Made by a program: the position numbers and the translations under genes
Notes under the pieces: generated by a model
What the model saw: only the letters and a program-made list of their open reading frames with translations
The model's database searches: none
Told to the model about the DNA's origin: nothing
Origin: Streptomyces uncialis
GTDB lineage: Bacteria; Actinomycetota; Actinomycetes; Streptomycetales; Streptomycetaceae
Assembly: GCF_001905345.1 (NCBI RefSeq)
Contig: NZ_LFBV01000004.1
Location: 310,001 to 374,000 of the forward strand
Direction: 5' to 3'
DNA length: 64,000 bases
Shown here: positions 26,381 through 37,593 of the stretch, piece after piece
How positions within the stretch are numbered: the first letter of the stretch is position 1
Layout: each line of letters begins with the position of its first letter

Positions 26381-28813
26381 TCACCCGCCGCCCTCGGCGG
26401 AGTCCCGCAGCAGCAACGCGACCGGCAGGTCCGCGAACAGATCCCGCGTCAGCACCTGGCCGGTGAACTCCCGCCCAGGAGTGAGCAGATCGCGCCACAC
26501 CCCGTCCGGCAGGGGCAACCCGGTGCCGCCCCAGCCGCCCGCGTCGAGCAGCCGTGCGGAAAGCCGCGTGACGGCCACCAGGGCCGCCTCGGGGCCCCCG
26601 CCGCGCCGCACATGGGCGACGACATGCTCCGCGGCGCTCCCCGAGGCATACAGCGGCGTGTACGAGGCCGCCTCGCCGAACACCCCGGGCAGGCGGCGGC
26701 GCAGACGCAGCGCCGTGGCGGTGAGCGCGGCCTTCTCGGCGGACGGGTCCGGCCCCGCGACAGCGGCCCCCGGCGCGGGAAGGTCCTCGGGCCGGAAGCG
26801 GACGGGCCGCCGGTTGTCGGGGTCCACCAGCGCCAGGTACTCCGCCTCGGTGCCCTGGTACACATCGGGAACCCCGGGCATCGTCAACTGGAGCAGGACC
26901 GCACCCAGGACGTTCGCCCGCACATGGGGCCGCAGTCCGGCCAGGAACTCCGTCACCCTCTCCAGGGGAGCCCCGCCGGGACCCGCGGCGACGAAGTCCG
27001 TCACGGACCGCTCGTAGTCCGCGTCCGGCTCCGTCCACGAGGTACGCAGCCCCGCCTCGCGCACATGCTTGAGCAGGGCCCCCTCCAGCCGTCCCGCGCC
27101 CGGGAAGCCGATCCCCACCACCGACTGCCAGGCCGCCCAGGCGACGAGCGGATCGGGCGCCGGGACGCCCCCGGGACGCGCGGTACGTTCCGTCAGGTCG
27201 GCGAGGAGGGCGGCCCACCGTTCGGGGACCTCGGTGAGGACGGCGATCCTCGCCCGTACGTCCGCGCTGCGCTTGGTGTCGTGGGTGGACAGCACCGTCC
27301 CCGTCAGCGGCCAGTCGCGCTGCACGCGCGCGCAGTGCCGGTGGAAGTCGTCGGCCGACGACGCGGGAGCGCCGGGAGCACCGCCCACCTCGGTGGCGGA
27401 CAGCAGGGGCGCGTACCGGTAGAAGGCGGTGTCCTCGACGGACTTGGCGTGCGCAGCGGACGCCGTCTGCGCGAACCTCGCGCGGAACGCGTCCACCTCC
27501 GCCCCCCGGCCCCGCTCCCCGGTCAGCAGGCCCCGTACGGCGTCGACGGCGGTGGCCTCCTCGGGCACGGTGTACACGCTCCTGGCGTCCCGCGCGGCCT
27601 CCTCGGTCAGCACCTGTGCCGCGTCCCCGGGGCCGTACGGGCGGTACACCCGCAGCCGGACCAGCAGCTCGCGGATCGCCGTGCGCAGCGCCCAGGGCGC
27701 GTGATCGCGCAGTGCCGGGTCCGCGGCGCACAGCCGGTGGCACGCGCGCGTGAGGCGCTCCACCTCGGCGGCCAGCTCATGGGTGACGACCCGGTAGGCG
27801 GCCCGCCGCACGGTGTCCGGCCAGCGGCCGCCCCGGTCGGCGGGCAGGCCGGTGAAGTCCCGGTACTGTCGGCGGAGTTCGGCCGCGCCCGCCGGGTCGG
27901 TGAACAGCCCGTCCACCCGCCGCAGCGCGTCGTACCCGGTGGTCCCCGCCACCGGCCAGGAGGCGGGCAGCACCTCCCCGTCGGTGAGGATCTTCTCCAC
28001 GACCGTCCAGCGGCCACCGGTGGCCGCGTGGAGCCGCCGCAGATAGCCGCCCGGGTCGGCCAGCCCGTCCGGGTGGTCGACCCGCAGTCCCTCCAGGACC
28101 CCCTCCCGCAGCAGGTCCAGCACCTTGGCGTGGGTCGCGTGGAACACCTCCGGGTCCTCGACCCGTAGCCCGATCAGTTCCGGGACGGTGAAGAAACGCC
28201 GGTAGTTCAGCTCCGTACGGGCCAGCCGCCACCAGCCGAGGCGGTACCACTGGGCGTCCAGCAGCCGCTCGACGGGCAGCCCCTCGGTGCCGGCCCGCAG
28301 CGGGAACGTGTGCTCGTGATAGCGCAGGACGTCCCCGTCGACCCGGAGCGCGCCGGGTTCCATGCCGATCCGGTGGGCCAGCACGGGCAGCAGCACCCGC
28401 CCTCCGTGGGCGTCCCAGTCGATGTCGAACCAGCGCGCGTAGGGCGACCCCGGGCCGTCGCGCAGCACCTCCCACCAGGAGCGGTTCCACCGGGGCGCGG
28501 CGGCCATGTGGTTGGGCACGATGTCCGCGATCAGCCCCAGCCCGTGCCGCCGCGCGGTACCCGCCAGCGCCCGCAGCCCTTCCTCGCCGCCCAACTCGTC
28601 ACGCACGCGCGCGTGGTCCACCACGTCGTAGCCGTGGGTGGAACCCGGTACGGCCTCCAGGACGGGCGACAGATGCAGATGGGACACGCCGAGCCCGGCG
28701 AGATGGGGCACGGCCGCCTCCGCCGCGGCGAACGGGAAGTCCGGCTGGAGCTGAAGACGGTACGTGGCGGTCGGCGGCGCGGGAATCCATGGCTCGGCGG
28801 GCTCAGGTGTCAT
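26381..28813 (-). CDS. treY: Maltooligosyltrehalose synthase
   Basis: An 810-residue GH13 enzyme. The start ATYRLQL...HLAGLGVSHLHLSPV is the TreY signature. DIVPNHMA near 96, GLRVDHPDGL near 242 (nucleophile Asp) and VVEKIL (acid Glu) mark the active site. A long insert region carries TGTVLSTHDTKRSADVRAR. It isomerises the reducing-end alpha-1,4 bond of maltooligosaccharides to the alpha-1,1 bond of trehalose. It lies between glgX and treZ, 169 bp after glgX on the same strand. Confidence 0.95.
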   Translation of the reverse strand: MTPEPAEPWIPAPPTATYRLQLQPDFPFAAAEAAVPHLAGLGVSHLHLSPVLEAVPGSTHGYDVVDHARVRDELGGEEGLRALAGTARRHGLGLIADIVPNHMAAAPRWNRSWWEVLRDGPGSPYARWFDIDWDAHGGRVLLPVLAHRIGMEPGALRVDGDVLRYHEHTFPLRAGTEGLPVERLLDAQWYRLGWWRLARTELNYRRFFTVPELIGLRVEDPEVFHATHAKVLDLLREGVLEGLRVDHPDGLADPGGYLRRLHAATGGRWTVVEKILTDGEVLPASWPVAGTTGYDALRRVDGLFTDPAGAAELRRQYRDFTGLPADRGGRWPDTVRRAAYRVVTHELAAEVERLTRACHRLCAADPALRDHAPWALRTAIRELLVRLRVYRPYGPGDAAQVLTEEAARDARSVYTVPEEATAVDAVRGLLTGERGRGAEVDAFRARFAQTASAAHAKSVEDTAFYRYAPLLSATEVGGAPGAPASSADDFHRHCARVQRDWPLTGTVLSTHDTKRSADVRARIAVLTEVPERWAALLADLTERTARPGGVPAPDPLVAWAAWQSVVGIGFPGAGRLEGALLKHVREAGLRTSWTEPDADYERSVTDFVAAGPGGAPLERVTEFLAGLRPHVRANVLGAVLLQLTMPGVPDVYQGTEAEYLALVDPDNRRPVRFRPEDLPAPGAAVAGPDPSAEKAALTATALRLRRRLPGVFGEAASYTPLYASGSAAEHVVAHVRRGGGPEAALVAVTRLSARLLDAGGWGGTGLPLPDGVWRDLLTPGREFTGQVLTRDLFADLPVALLLRDSAEGGG

Positions 28814-28982
28814 GCGACGGTACGTACCCGGACGGACGCCCTTCCTGTCACCGTCGGCAGCAGGTGGCGCAGTCCGGGCCGCGAACCGTACGTCCGGGCC
28901 CGGGAGGCCCCGGGGACACCGCCCGTACGGGGCGGAGCCGTGCCGGGGCCTTCAGGGGCGGTCACCGGCTCCGCCGCCGCAC

Positions 28983-31148
<2,166 letters not shown>

Positions 31149-31307
31149 GGATGAGACTCTTCCGTTCCAGGCCCTTGTCCCTGGGGCCACTGCGGGCAGA
31201 GTCTTCCCGAAACCGAGGCAACCTCCTAGGACTTCGGTCCGTCCTACCGGGTGACCGCATACCCGGTATGTCTACGGGTACAGCACGTGGGGGAGTTGGG
31301 GGAGACA

Positions 31308-32213
31308 GTGCGTCAATTGGTGAGACGCCATCTGGGGAAGGTCATGGCGGGCGGGGCGATCGCGGTGGCCGGTACGGCCCTCATGGTGGCCGTGACCCTG
31401 CCGGGCACGGCAGGCGCCGACGAGAACGCGGACGACCGCCCGGGGCAGAGCCAGGGCGACAGCGCGGGACAGAGCCGTCAGGGCGACCCGAGCGAGCAGG
31501 GCGAGCAGGGCCGGGCCGAGGGCGGCAAGGCGGGCGCCGGGCAGGACGACGGACAGCGGCAGGGCTCGGCCGACGCGGACGTGCCGCCGCCCGCCGAGAT
31601 CCAGGCCGCGCCCACCGAGGGCGAGAAGGGCATCGGCAGCGACCCGCTGACCGACGACGAGCTGAAGCAGGCCGAGCGGCTCGCGTCGGCGGGCGATCTG
31701 CGCCGCGCCGCGCGCGATGTCGAGGGGGACCGGGGGCCGGAGCTCCTCTACACGAACCTCCAGGAGCCGGACCCGAACGCGCCGGCCGGTCAGGCGAACC
31801 GTATGGCCGAGGTCGTCTTCTACGACTACGACCAGGAAGCCACCGTCACCAAGACGGTCGACCTGGGCAGCGGCAAGGTGCTGGACACCGTCACCACGCG
31901 CGGCGCGCAGCCGCCGCCCAGCCAGGGGGAGCTCGCCGAGGCGGCGCGACTGCTGATCGCGCACCCGCTCGGCCGGGACCTGAAGAAGGACTTCCGCCAC
32001 GCCACCGGGAAGAACCTCACGGAACCCGGTCAGGCTGAGCTCAGCGGCATGATCTTCCGTAAGGACACCACCCTCAAGGTTCCGGCCGTCCTCAAGGACT
32101 GCGGCAAGAACCGCTGCCTGAGCGTGGTCTTCAAGGTCAAGAACGGCCCCTGGATCGACACCCGCGCGAACATCGTCGATCTGAGCGCGCGCACCGTCGG
32201 CCGCCTCGGCTGA
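31308..32213 (+). CDS. Exported protein resembling copper amine oxidase N-terminal domains
   Basis: About 301 residues from a GTG at 31308 preceded by GGGGGAG; a TTG at 31317 and an upstream frame start at 31251 are alternatives. An N-terminal VRRHLGK then a hydrophobic core and TAGAD reads as a signal peptide. A Gln/Gly/Asp-rich linker spans about 38-95. From about 105 the pattern matches the small alpha/beta domains that precede the catalytic domain in copper amine oxidases (LTDDELKQAERLASAG, AEVVFYDYDQEATVTKTVDL). The catalytic-like domain is the next gene, 40 bp away. The domain match is by eye and moderate. Confidence 0.65.
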   Translation: MRQLVRRHLGKVMAGGAIAVAGTALMVAVTLPGTAGADENADDRPGQSQGDSAGQSRQGDPSEQGEQGRAEGGKAGAGQDDGQRQGSADADVPPPAEIQAAPTEGEKGIGSDPLTDDELKQAERLASAGDLRRAARDVEGDRGPELLYTNLQEPDPNAPAGQANRMAEVVFYDYDQEATVTKTVDLGSGKVLDTVTTRGAQPPPSQGELAEAARLLIAHPLGRDLKKDFRHATGKNLTEPGQAELSGMIFRKDTTLKVPAVLKDCGKNRCLSVVFKVKNGPWIDTRANIVDLSARTVGRLG

Positions 32214-32253
32214 ATCTCTTTCGCCTCCACTTCTCGACGAGGAGTCATTCCGT

Positions 32254-33555
32254 ATGCACGTCCGCAGACTTTCGCGTGCCCAGAAGGGGGCCGGACTGGC
32301 CCTCGCGGTCACCGCGCTCCTGGGCACCGCCACCGTCGGGCCCGCCCAGGCCGCTCCCCAGTCACCGCCGGAGGCGCCCGCCCCCGCCGCCGACTGCAGC
32401 GCCGCCTACCGCATCGAACAGAAGCTCGACGGCGGCACCACATGGCGTATGTGCTGGCGCTACGACACGCTGGCCGGGGTCGTCCTCGACAAGGTCACCT
32501 ACCAGCCCAAGGGTGAGCCGAAGCCCATCCGGGTGCTCAACAGCGCGCGTCTCGCCCAGATCCACGTCCCCTACGACGACGGCAAGACCGAGTACGACGA
32601 CGTCACGGGCACCGACTTCGGATACGCCCTCCAGAACCTGAGTGCCGCCGAGTGCCCCGGCGGCACCATCAAGACGGTGAAGGTCCCCCAGCGCGGCAAC
32701 GTCAAGGGCCTGTGCACCACCACGCGCGCGCGTGGCCACGCCTACCGCCTCGCCAACGACTCCGGCACCAAGGTGTGGCAGGCCCAGGGCAAGGACCTGC
32801 TGGTCTACTCGGTGAACAAGGCCTCCTGGTACGAGTACATCACCGAGTGGCGGTTCGCCTCGGACGGCACCATCACGTCGAACGTGGGTGCCACCGGCAT
32901 GCTGTCCCCGTTCGACTACGACGGTGGCGACAGCCGCGGCTGGCCGATCGGCAAGAACGCCACCGCGCACGCCGAGAGCCACAACCACAATGTCTTCTGG
33001 CGGCTGGACACCGCGCTCGACGGCAACACCAAGAACAAGGTCGAGCAGTTCGACTCCACCGTCACCGCGCCCACCGGCGGCGGCAGCCCCACCACGAAGA
33101 CCAAGCGCACGGCCGTCACCAAGGAACTCGGCGGCGACGCGAAGAGCATGCGCTGGTGGCGGCTCGTGAGCACCACCGGCAAGAACAAGGACGGCCACGC
33201 GCGCAGCTACGAGATCGTGCCCGGCCGCACCGACAAGTTCCCCGGCCGGTCCTACACCAAGCGCGATGTGTACTTCACCGAGTACAAGAAGTGCGAGAAG
33301 TACGCGAGCCACAACGCGGGCTGCCCCTCCGGCACCCCGAACAGCGTCGACAAGTGGGTCAACGGACAGGCGCTGAAGAACCCCGTCACCTGGGTGAACA
33401 TAGGTTTCCACCACATAGCCAGGGACGAGGACCAGGAGCCCATGCCGGTCCACTGGCAGGGATTCTCCCTCTCGCCCCGTGACGTCACCGCGATGAACCC
33501 GCTCACGCCCGCCGACCTCGCGCGGCGCAACGGCAACGTCGGTCCGCTGCCGTAG
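32254..33555 (+). CDS. Exported copper-amine-oxidase-like domain without the TPQ tyrosine
   Basis: 433 residues from an ATG after GACGAGGAG. Signal peptide about 1-34 (AQAAP). The body follows the copper amine oxidase catalytic domain: RVLNSARLAQIHVPYDD, HNH at 243-245 (copper His pair), NPVTWVNIGFHHIARDEDQEPMPV with a third candidate His at 386/387. The expected cofactor motif N-Y-D/E is N188-K189-A here, so the tyrosine that becomes topaquinone is replaced by lysine. An Asp in GTDFGY may correspond to the catalytic base. It is therefore probably not an oxidase; a copper-binding or structural role is an inference. It is co-transcribed with the preceding N-domain-like gene. Confidence 0.75.
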   Translation: MHVRRLSRAQKGAGLALAVTALLGTATVGPAQAAPQSPPEAPAPAADCSAAYRIEQKLDGGTTWRMCWRYDTLAGVVLDKVTYQPKGEPKPIRVLNSARLAQIHVPYDDGKTEYDDVTGTDFGYALQNLSAAECPGGTIKTVKVPQRGNVKGLCTTTRARGHAYRLANDSGTKVWQAQGKDLLVYSVNKASWYEYITEWRFASDGTITSNVGATGMLSPFDYDGGDSRGWPIGKNATAHAESHNHNVFWRLDTALDGNTKNKVEQFDSTVTAPTGGGSPTTKTKRTAVTKELGGDAKSMRWWRLVSTTGKNKDGHARSYEIVPGRTDKFPGRSYTKRDVYFTEYKKCEKYASHNAGCPSGTPNSVDKWVNGQALKNPVTWVNIGFHHIARDEDQEPMPVHWQGFSLSPRDVTAMNPLTPADLARRNGNVGPLP

Positions 33556-33681
33556 CCCGTGTCCCGTTCCGGCGGGAATCGACGACCCTGCTCATCGGGC
33601 TGCACCGCCGGCCGCTCCCGGAGTACCCTTCCTTGATCGTTGACCAGGGGAGTCACAAGGGGTGCGGAAGGCGGTGCGCGG

Positions 33682-34923
33682 GTGAGCTCGGGAGGGCTGG
33701 AGCTGCCACCTGGTGACAGTGGTCACGAGGGGGGCTCCACCGAGGGCCCGCCCGGAGCGGTGTCACTGGCCCGCCCCATGGAGACGGGATCACAGATCGG
33801 CCCCGAACTCGTCTGGGGCGCCGAACAGTGGAGCGAGGTCCGCACCCGTGCCCAGCGCGCGGGACGGGCCTACATCTGGCTGAACCTCGTGGAACAGCGG
33901 CTGCGCACCGTCGTGGCCGCTGTACTGCGTCCGGTCTACGAACCGGTGCACGGCGACGACTGGGTCGTCGCCGCGGCCGGACCGGCCGGGCAGGAGTGGG
34001 TGCAGCGCGCGGTCGCCGTCCGGGAGGTGAGCCGCCGCAAGGGGTATCTGCTCGACCCCGCCGACGACAACGTCCTCAGCTTCCTCACCCTGCCGCAGCT
34101 CCGTGAGCTGATGGTGCAGCACTGGCCCTGCTTCGAGCCATACTTCGACGACCGCCGCGATGTCGAGCTGGCACTCGACGAACTGGAGGTCACCCGCAAC
34201 GTCGTCTCCCGCAACCGGGCCCTGTCCGAGGCCGTCCTCGCCCAGGCCGAGCGGGCCTCGGCGCGGCTCCTGGAGATCCTCGGCGCGGGCTCCGACGCGC
34301 CGTCCGGCCGCCGGCTTCCCGTCGACGCGGTCGAGGACCTGGTCGGTGACCGGTACGCCGACGTGGTGGCGGTGCACCCGGACCGGGTGCGGCTGCTGCG
34401 GCAGTTCCCGGCCGAGGACATCTTCCGCGGCGCGCGGCGGCTCGACGCGATAGGCATCGGGCTGAATCTGCTGGTCCAGAACTTCTCCGGGCGGCGTCTG
34501 ATGCGGCTCGCGGAGTCCGGCTGCCGGGTCCGGCTGCTCTTCCTGAACCCCGCCTCCAGCTCGGTCAAACGGCGCGAGCGCGAGCTGGGGCTCAAACGCG
34601 GTGAGCTGAGCCGTTCCGTGGAGATGAACATCCTGCACATGCGCCGGGTACGCGCGCGGCTGCGGGACCCGGGCGCCTTCGAGATCCAGGTCTTCGACGA
34701 GACCCCGAGGTTCACCGCCTACCTCGTGGACGGGGACGGCCCCGACGGCGTCGGTGTCGTCCAGACGTATCTGCGCCGCACCCGCGGCATGGAGGCGCCG
34801 GTGTTCGTCCTGCGCGGCGGCGGCCGGATCGTGAAACCGGGTGAACCCGGCGAGAGCTGCCTTTTCGAGACATACCGGGAGGAGTTCGAGACGGCGTGGG
34901 CCGACTCCCGGCCCGTGTCCTGA
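33682..34923 (+). CDS. SAV2148-type HEPN domain protein
   Basis: 413 residues from a GTG at 33682 with GGAAGG upstream. The N-terminal half, from ELVWGAEQWSEVRTRAQRAGRAYIWLNLVEQRLR on, is a helical HEPN-like domain. The C-terminal half (about 250-410) resembles the DUF5919-like/phospholipase-D-fold region often fused to it, with CRVRLLFLNP and FRFTAYLVDG-like strands. The family is widespread in Streptomyces and its role is unknown. HEPN domains are often RNases in toxin systems; the classic R-x4-6-H motif is not obvious here, and no partner antitoxin is adjacent. Confidence 0.7.
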   Translation: MSSGGLELPPGDSGHEGGSTEGPPGAVSLARPMETGSQIGPELVWGAEQWSEVRTRAQRAGRAYIWLNLVEQRLRTVVAAVLRPVYEPVHGDDWVVAAAGPAGQEWVQRAVAVREVSRRKGYLLDPADDNVLSFLTLPQLRELMVQHWPCFEPYFDDRRDVELALDELEVTRNVVSRNRALSEAVLAQAERASARLLEILGAGSDAPSGRRLPVDAVEDLVGDRYADVVAVHPDRVRLLRQFPAEDIFRGARRLDAIGIGLNLLVQNFSGRRLMRLAESGCRVRLLFLNPASSSVKRRERELGLKRGELSRSVEMNILHMRRVRARLRDPGAFEIQVFDETPRFTAYLVDGDGPDGVGVVQTYLRRTRGMEAPVFVLRGGGRIVKPGEPGESCLFETYREEFETAWADSRPVS

Positions 34924-35019
34924 ACCGGCCGGGGAGTCGGCCTGCCGTCCTGTTGTCAGTGGCCCGTGCGAGGGTGAGAACCACCGGGGGATAAAGCACC
35001 ACGAAGGAGGGGGCGCCGC

Positions 35020-35751
35020 ATGGGCTGGCACCAGGAGTTGCTGGTCGGATTCGACCTGGAGACGACCGGGACGGATCCGGGTGAGTCGCGGATCGTCACC
35101 GCCGCGGTGATCGAAGTGCGGGCGGGCCGGACGCTGGGGCGACGCGAGTGGCTGGCCGACCCGGGCGTCCCGATACCGCGGGAGGCCTCCGCGGTGCACG
35201 GGATATCCGACGAGCGGGCGAAGGCGGAGGGCCGCCCGGCCCCCGAGGTCGCCGACGCGATCGCCGATGTCCTCACCGGCTACTGGAAGACCGGGGTCCC
35301 GGTGGTCGCCTACAACGCGGCCTTCGATCTCACCCTGCTGTCCGCCGAGCTCCGCCGCCACGGCCTGCCGTCCCTGCGCGAACGGCTCGGGGGCCTCGAC
35401 CCGGCGCCGGTGATCGACCCCTACACCATCGACCGGACCGTCGAGCGGTACCGCCGGGGCAAGCGGAACCTGGAGGCGGTGAGCGCCGAGTACGGGGTGG
35501 TGCTCGGCACCGCGCACGACGCCTGCGCCGACGCGCTGGCCGCGGCGCGCCTCGCCTGCGCGATAGCGGAGCGGCACCCGAAGGTCGCCGAGGTGGGCCC
35601 CGCGGAGCTGCACCGCCGGCAGATCGGCTGGTACGCCGAGTGGGCCGCCGACTTCCAGAGCTTCCTGCGGCGCAAGGGGAACGAGACCGCCGTGGTGGAC
35701 TCCGAGTGGCCGATGCGGGAACTCACGGACTCCGTGACCGGCGGCGTCTAG
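35020..35751 (+). CDS. DnaQ-like 3'-5' exonuclease
   Basis: A 243-residue protein. The DEDDh exonuclease domain covers about 6-190: DLET at 12-15, NAAFD near 99-103 and HDACAD near 167, giving all acidic residues and the general-base His. The C-terminal 50 residues are helical. It starts after GAAGGAGG. It degrades single-stranded nucleic acid 3' to 5', as proofreading subunit or repair nuclease; being a stand-alone short form, repair or turnover is more likely than replication. Confidence 0.9.
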   Translation: MGWHQELLVGFDLETTGTDPGESRIVTAAVIEVRAGRTLGRREWLADPGVPIPREASAVHGISDERAKAEGRPAPEVADAIADVLTGYWKTGVPVVAYNAAFDLTLLSAELRRHGLPSLRERLGGLDPAPVIDPYTIDRTVERYRRGKRNLEAVSAEYGVVLGTAHDACADALAAARLACAIAERHPKVAEVGPAELHRRQIGWYAEWAADFQSFLRRKGNETAVVDSEWPMRELTDSVTGGV

Positions 35752-35805
35752 CGAGCGGGACGCCCGCCCCGGGTTCACCGGGGAGGCCGCTGACGCCGGC
35801 GCCGG

Positions 35806-35824
35806 TGGTGCCATATTGGCGCCA
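35806..35824. promoter_or_regulatory. Operator-like inverted repeat, copy 1
   Basis: TGGTGCCATATTGGCGCCA is an imperfect palindrome (TGGTGCC / GGCGCCA) around ATATT. It shares its core GTGCCATnnTGGCGCCA layout with a second copy 147 bp downstream, in front of the P450 gene. Confidence 0.45.
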
Positions 35825-35952
35825 CGGAGATGGCTCGGTGGCGCTGATCCTGCTGACGAATATGCGCTATCGCGTCGGCGTTCGGCAGAGCATTGCAGGT
35901 CAGGGCCCCGGCAGGCGCTGGGGGGTCACATTGGCTCGCCGCGGCGCCAAAG

Positions 35953-35970
35953 GTGTGCCATGATGGCGCC
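35953..35970. promoter_or_regulatory. Operator-like inverted repeat, copy 2
   Basis: TGTGCCATGATGGCGCCA matches copy 1 in the GTGCCAT and TGGCGCCA blocks with the same spacing. It ends about 120 bp before the P450 start. A shared regulator binding both copies is an inference. Confidence 0.45.
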
Positions 35971-36089
35971 ATGGCCGAGGGCGTGATCCGCGCCTTCAGG
36001 GCCGCACCTTCGCGGTATCCGCCACTCGCCTCGGACCGCCTCACCGCTTCGCATCAGCCGCACCTGGGCCCACGATCACGGGAGAACCC

Positions 36090-37316
36090 ATGTCGCACGA
36101 CCCGAACGCCGTCGGCACCACCACCGACGATCTGCCCACCCTGCCCACCGACCGGCACACCGGCTGCCCCTTCGACCCGCCCGAAGGGCTCACCGCCCTG
36201 AGCGATGAGCCGATGCGCCGTATGCGCTACGCCGACGGACATGTGGGCCGGCTGGTCACCGGCCATGCCGCGGCCCGCGCGACCCTGGCCGACCCCCGCT
36301 TCAGCTCACGCTACGAACTCTTACATCTGCCGGAGCCGATGGAAGGCATGCCGGGGCAGATACCCCCGGCGCCGATCGGCGACATCATCGGCCTCGACGC
36401 CCCCGAGCACACCCGCTACCGGCGCCTGCTCACCGGTAGGTTCACCGTCCGCAGGATGCGGCAACTCACCGAACGCGTCGAGCGGTTCACCAAGGAATGC
36501 CTGGACGCCATGGAAGAGGCCGGACCCACGGCCGACCTGGTGGAGGCCTTCGCGCAACCCGTGCCCGCACTTGTGATCTGCGAACTGCTCGGCGTCCCGT
36601 ACTCCGACCGGGAGCGCTTCCAGAGCCAGGTGGCGACCCTCTTCGACCAGACGGCGGACGCGGGAGCCAAGGGCGATGCCCATACGGCGCTGCTCCAGTA
36701 CCTGGGCGAACTCGTCCTCGCCAAGCGCGCCGAGCCCACCGACGACCTGCTCAGCGATCTGACCACCTCCGACCTCACCGACGAGGAACTGGCCGGAATC
36801 GGCGGGCTGCTGCTCGCCGCCGGACTCGACACCACCGCGAACATGCTCGCCCTCGGCACCTTCGCCCTGCTCAGCAACCCCGACCAGCTGGACGCCCTGC
36901 GCGCGGACCCGGGCCTTGCCGCGCAGACCGTGGAGGAGCTGCTGCGCTACCTCAGCGTGGCCGACCCCCTTCTCCGGTCGGCGCTTGAGGACGTCGAGGT
37001 GGACGGCACGCTCATCAAGGCGGGCGAGACGGTGACCGTTTCCGTGCAGGCCGTCAACCGGGACCCGCGCAGGTTCCCCGACCCCGACCGGCTCGACATC
37101 CACCGCAAGGCCACGGGGCATCTGGCGTTCGGCCACGGCGTCCACCAGTGCCTGGGCCAGCAGCTCGCCCGCGTCGAGATGGCCGTCGCGTTCCCGGCGC
37201 TTCTCGCCCGCTTCCCCACGCTGCGGCTCGCGGTGCCGCCGCGGGAGGTGCCGCTGCGTGAGCGCTCCAACATCTACGGGGTGGTCAGCCTGCCCGTCAC
37301 CTGGGATCAGGTGTAG
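36090..37316 (+). CDS. Bacterial cytochrome P450
   Basis: A 408-residue soluble P450. The oxygen-binding I-helix motif is AGLDTT at 244-249, the ExxR pair is E283/R286, and the heme loop FGHGVHQCLG has the cysteine ligand C354. The size is typical of class I actinobacterial enzymes that take electrons from a ferredoxin, and such a ferredoxin gene starts 5 bp after it. The substrate is unknown: no other biosynthetic genes surround it. The start is the ATG at 36090 after ACGGGAGA. Confidence 0.95.
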   Translation: MSHDPNAVGTTTDDLPTLPTDRHTGCPFDPPEGLTALSDEPMRRMRYADGHVGRLVTGHAAARATLADPRFSSRYELLHLPEPMEGMPGQIPPAPIGDIIGLDAPEHTRYRRLLTGRFTVRRMRQLTERVERFTKECLDAMEEAGPTADLVEAFAQPVPALVICELLGVPYSDRERFQSQVATLFDQTADAGAKGDAHTALLQYLGELVLAKRAEPTDDLLSDLTTSDLTDEELAGIGGLLLAAGLDTTANMLALGTFALLSNPDQLDALRADPGLAAQTVEELLRYLSVADPLLRSALEDVEVDGTLIKAGETVTVSVQAVNRDPRRFPDPDRLDIHRKATGHLAFGHGVHQCLGQQLARVEMAVAFPALLARFPTLRLAVPPREVPLRERSNIYGVVSLPVTWDQV

Positions 37317-37321
37317 CCGCC

Positions 37322-37537
37322 ATGAGCGACCCGCGAGCGCCGCTGCGTCTCGGTGTCGACCGTCAGCGTTGTGTCGGCGCCGGTATGTGTGCGCTGACGG
37401 CTCCCGCCGTGTTCGACCAGGACGAGGAGGAGGGCCTGGTGGTGCTCCTCAGCCCCGCGCCGGCTCCGGAGCACCGCCCCGCCGCCCGGATGGCAGTCGG
37501 CCTCTGCCCCGCAGAAGCGATCACCCTCACCGGGTGA
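37322..37537 (+). CDS. [3Fe-4S] ferredoxin
   Basis: A 71-residue ferredoxin with three cluster cysteines, C17, C23 and C62 (CVGAGMC and LCP), and no fourth cysteine between them, as in the 3Fe-4S ferredoxins that serve Streptomyces P450s. It follows the P450 gene with a 5-bp gap and is surely its electron donor. The reductase must come from elsewhere in the genome. Confidence 0.95.
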   Translation: MSDPRAPLRLGVDRQRCVGAGMCALTAPAVFDQDEEEGLVVLLSPAPAPEHRPAARMAVGLCPAEAITLTG

Positions 37538-37593
37538 CGTGTCCGTGTCCCCCGGCTGAACCCACTTGTTCCCCTGCGGGTCGCTCGTTGGGT

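Larger units (their letters stand above)
35752..36089. other. 338-bp region upstream of the P450 gene
   Basis: No gene is supported. The stretch is less GC-rich than its surroundings and contains two similar inverted-repeat elements at 35806 and 35953, listed separately. It must contain the P450 promoter. Confidence 0.5.

Noticed and set aside
32254..33555. Active copper amine oxidase
   Set aside because: The topaquinone tyrosine is absent (N188-K189-A), so oxidase activity is not claimed.
33682..34923. HEPN toxin of a toxin-antitoxin or defence system
   Set aside because: No partner gene, no clear R-x4-6-H motif, and the family is a widespread core gene in Streptomyces.
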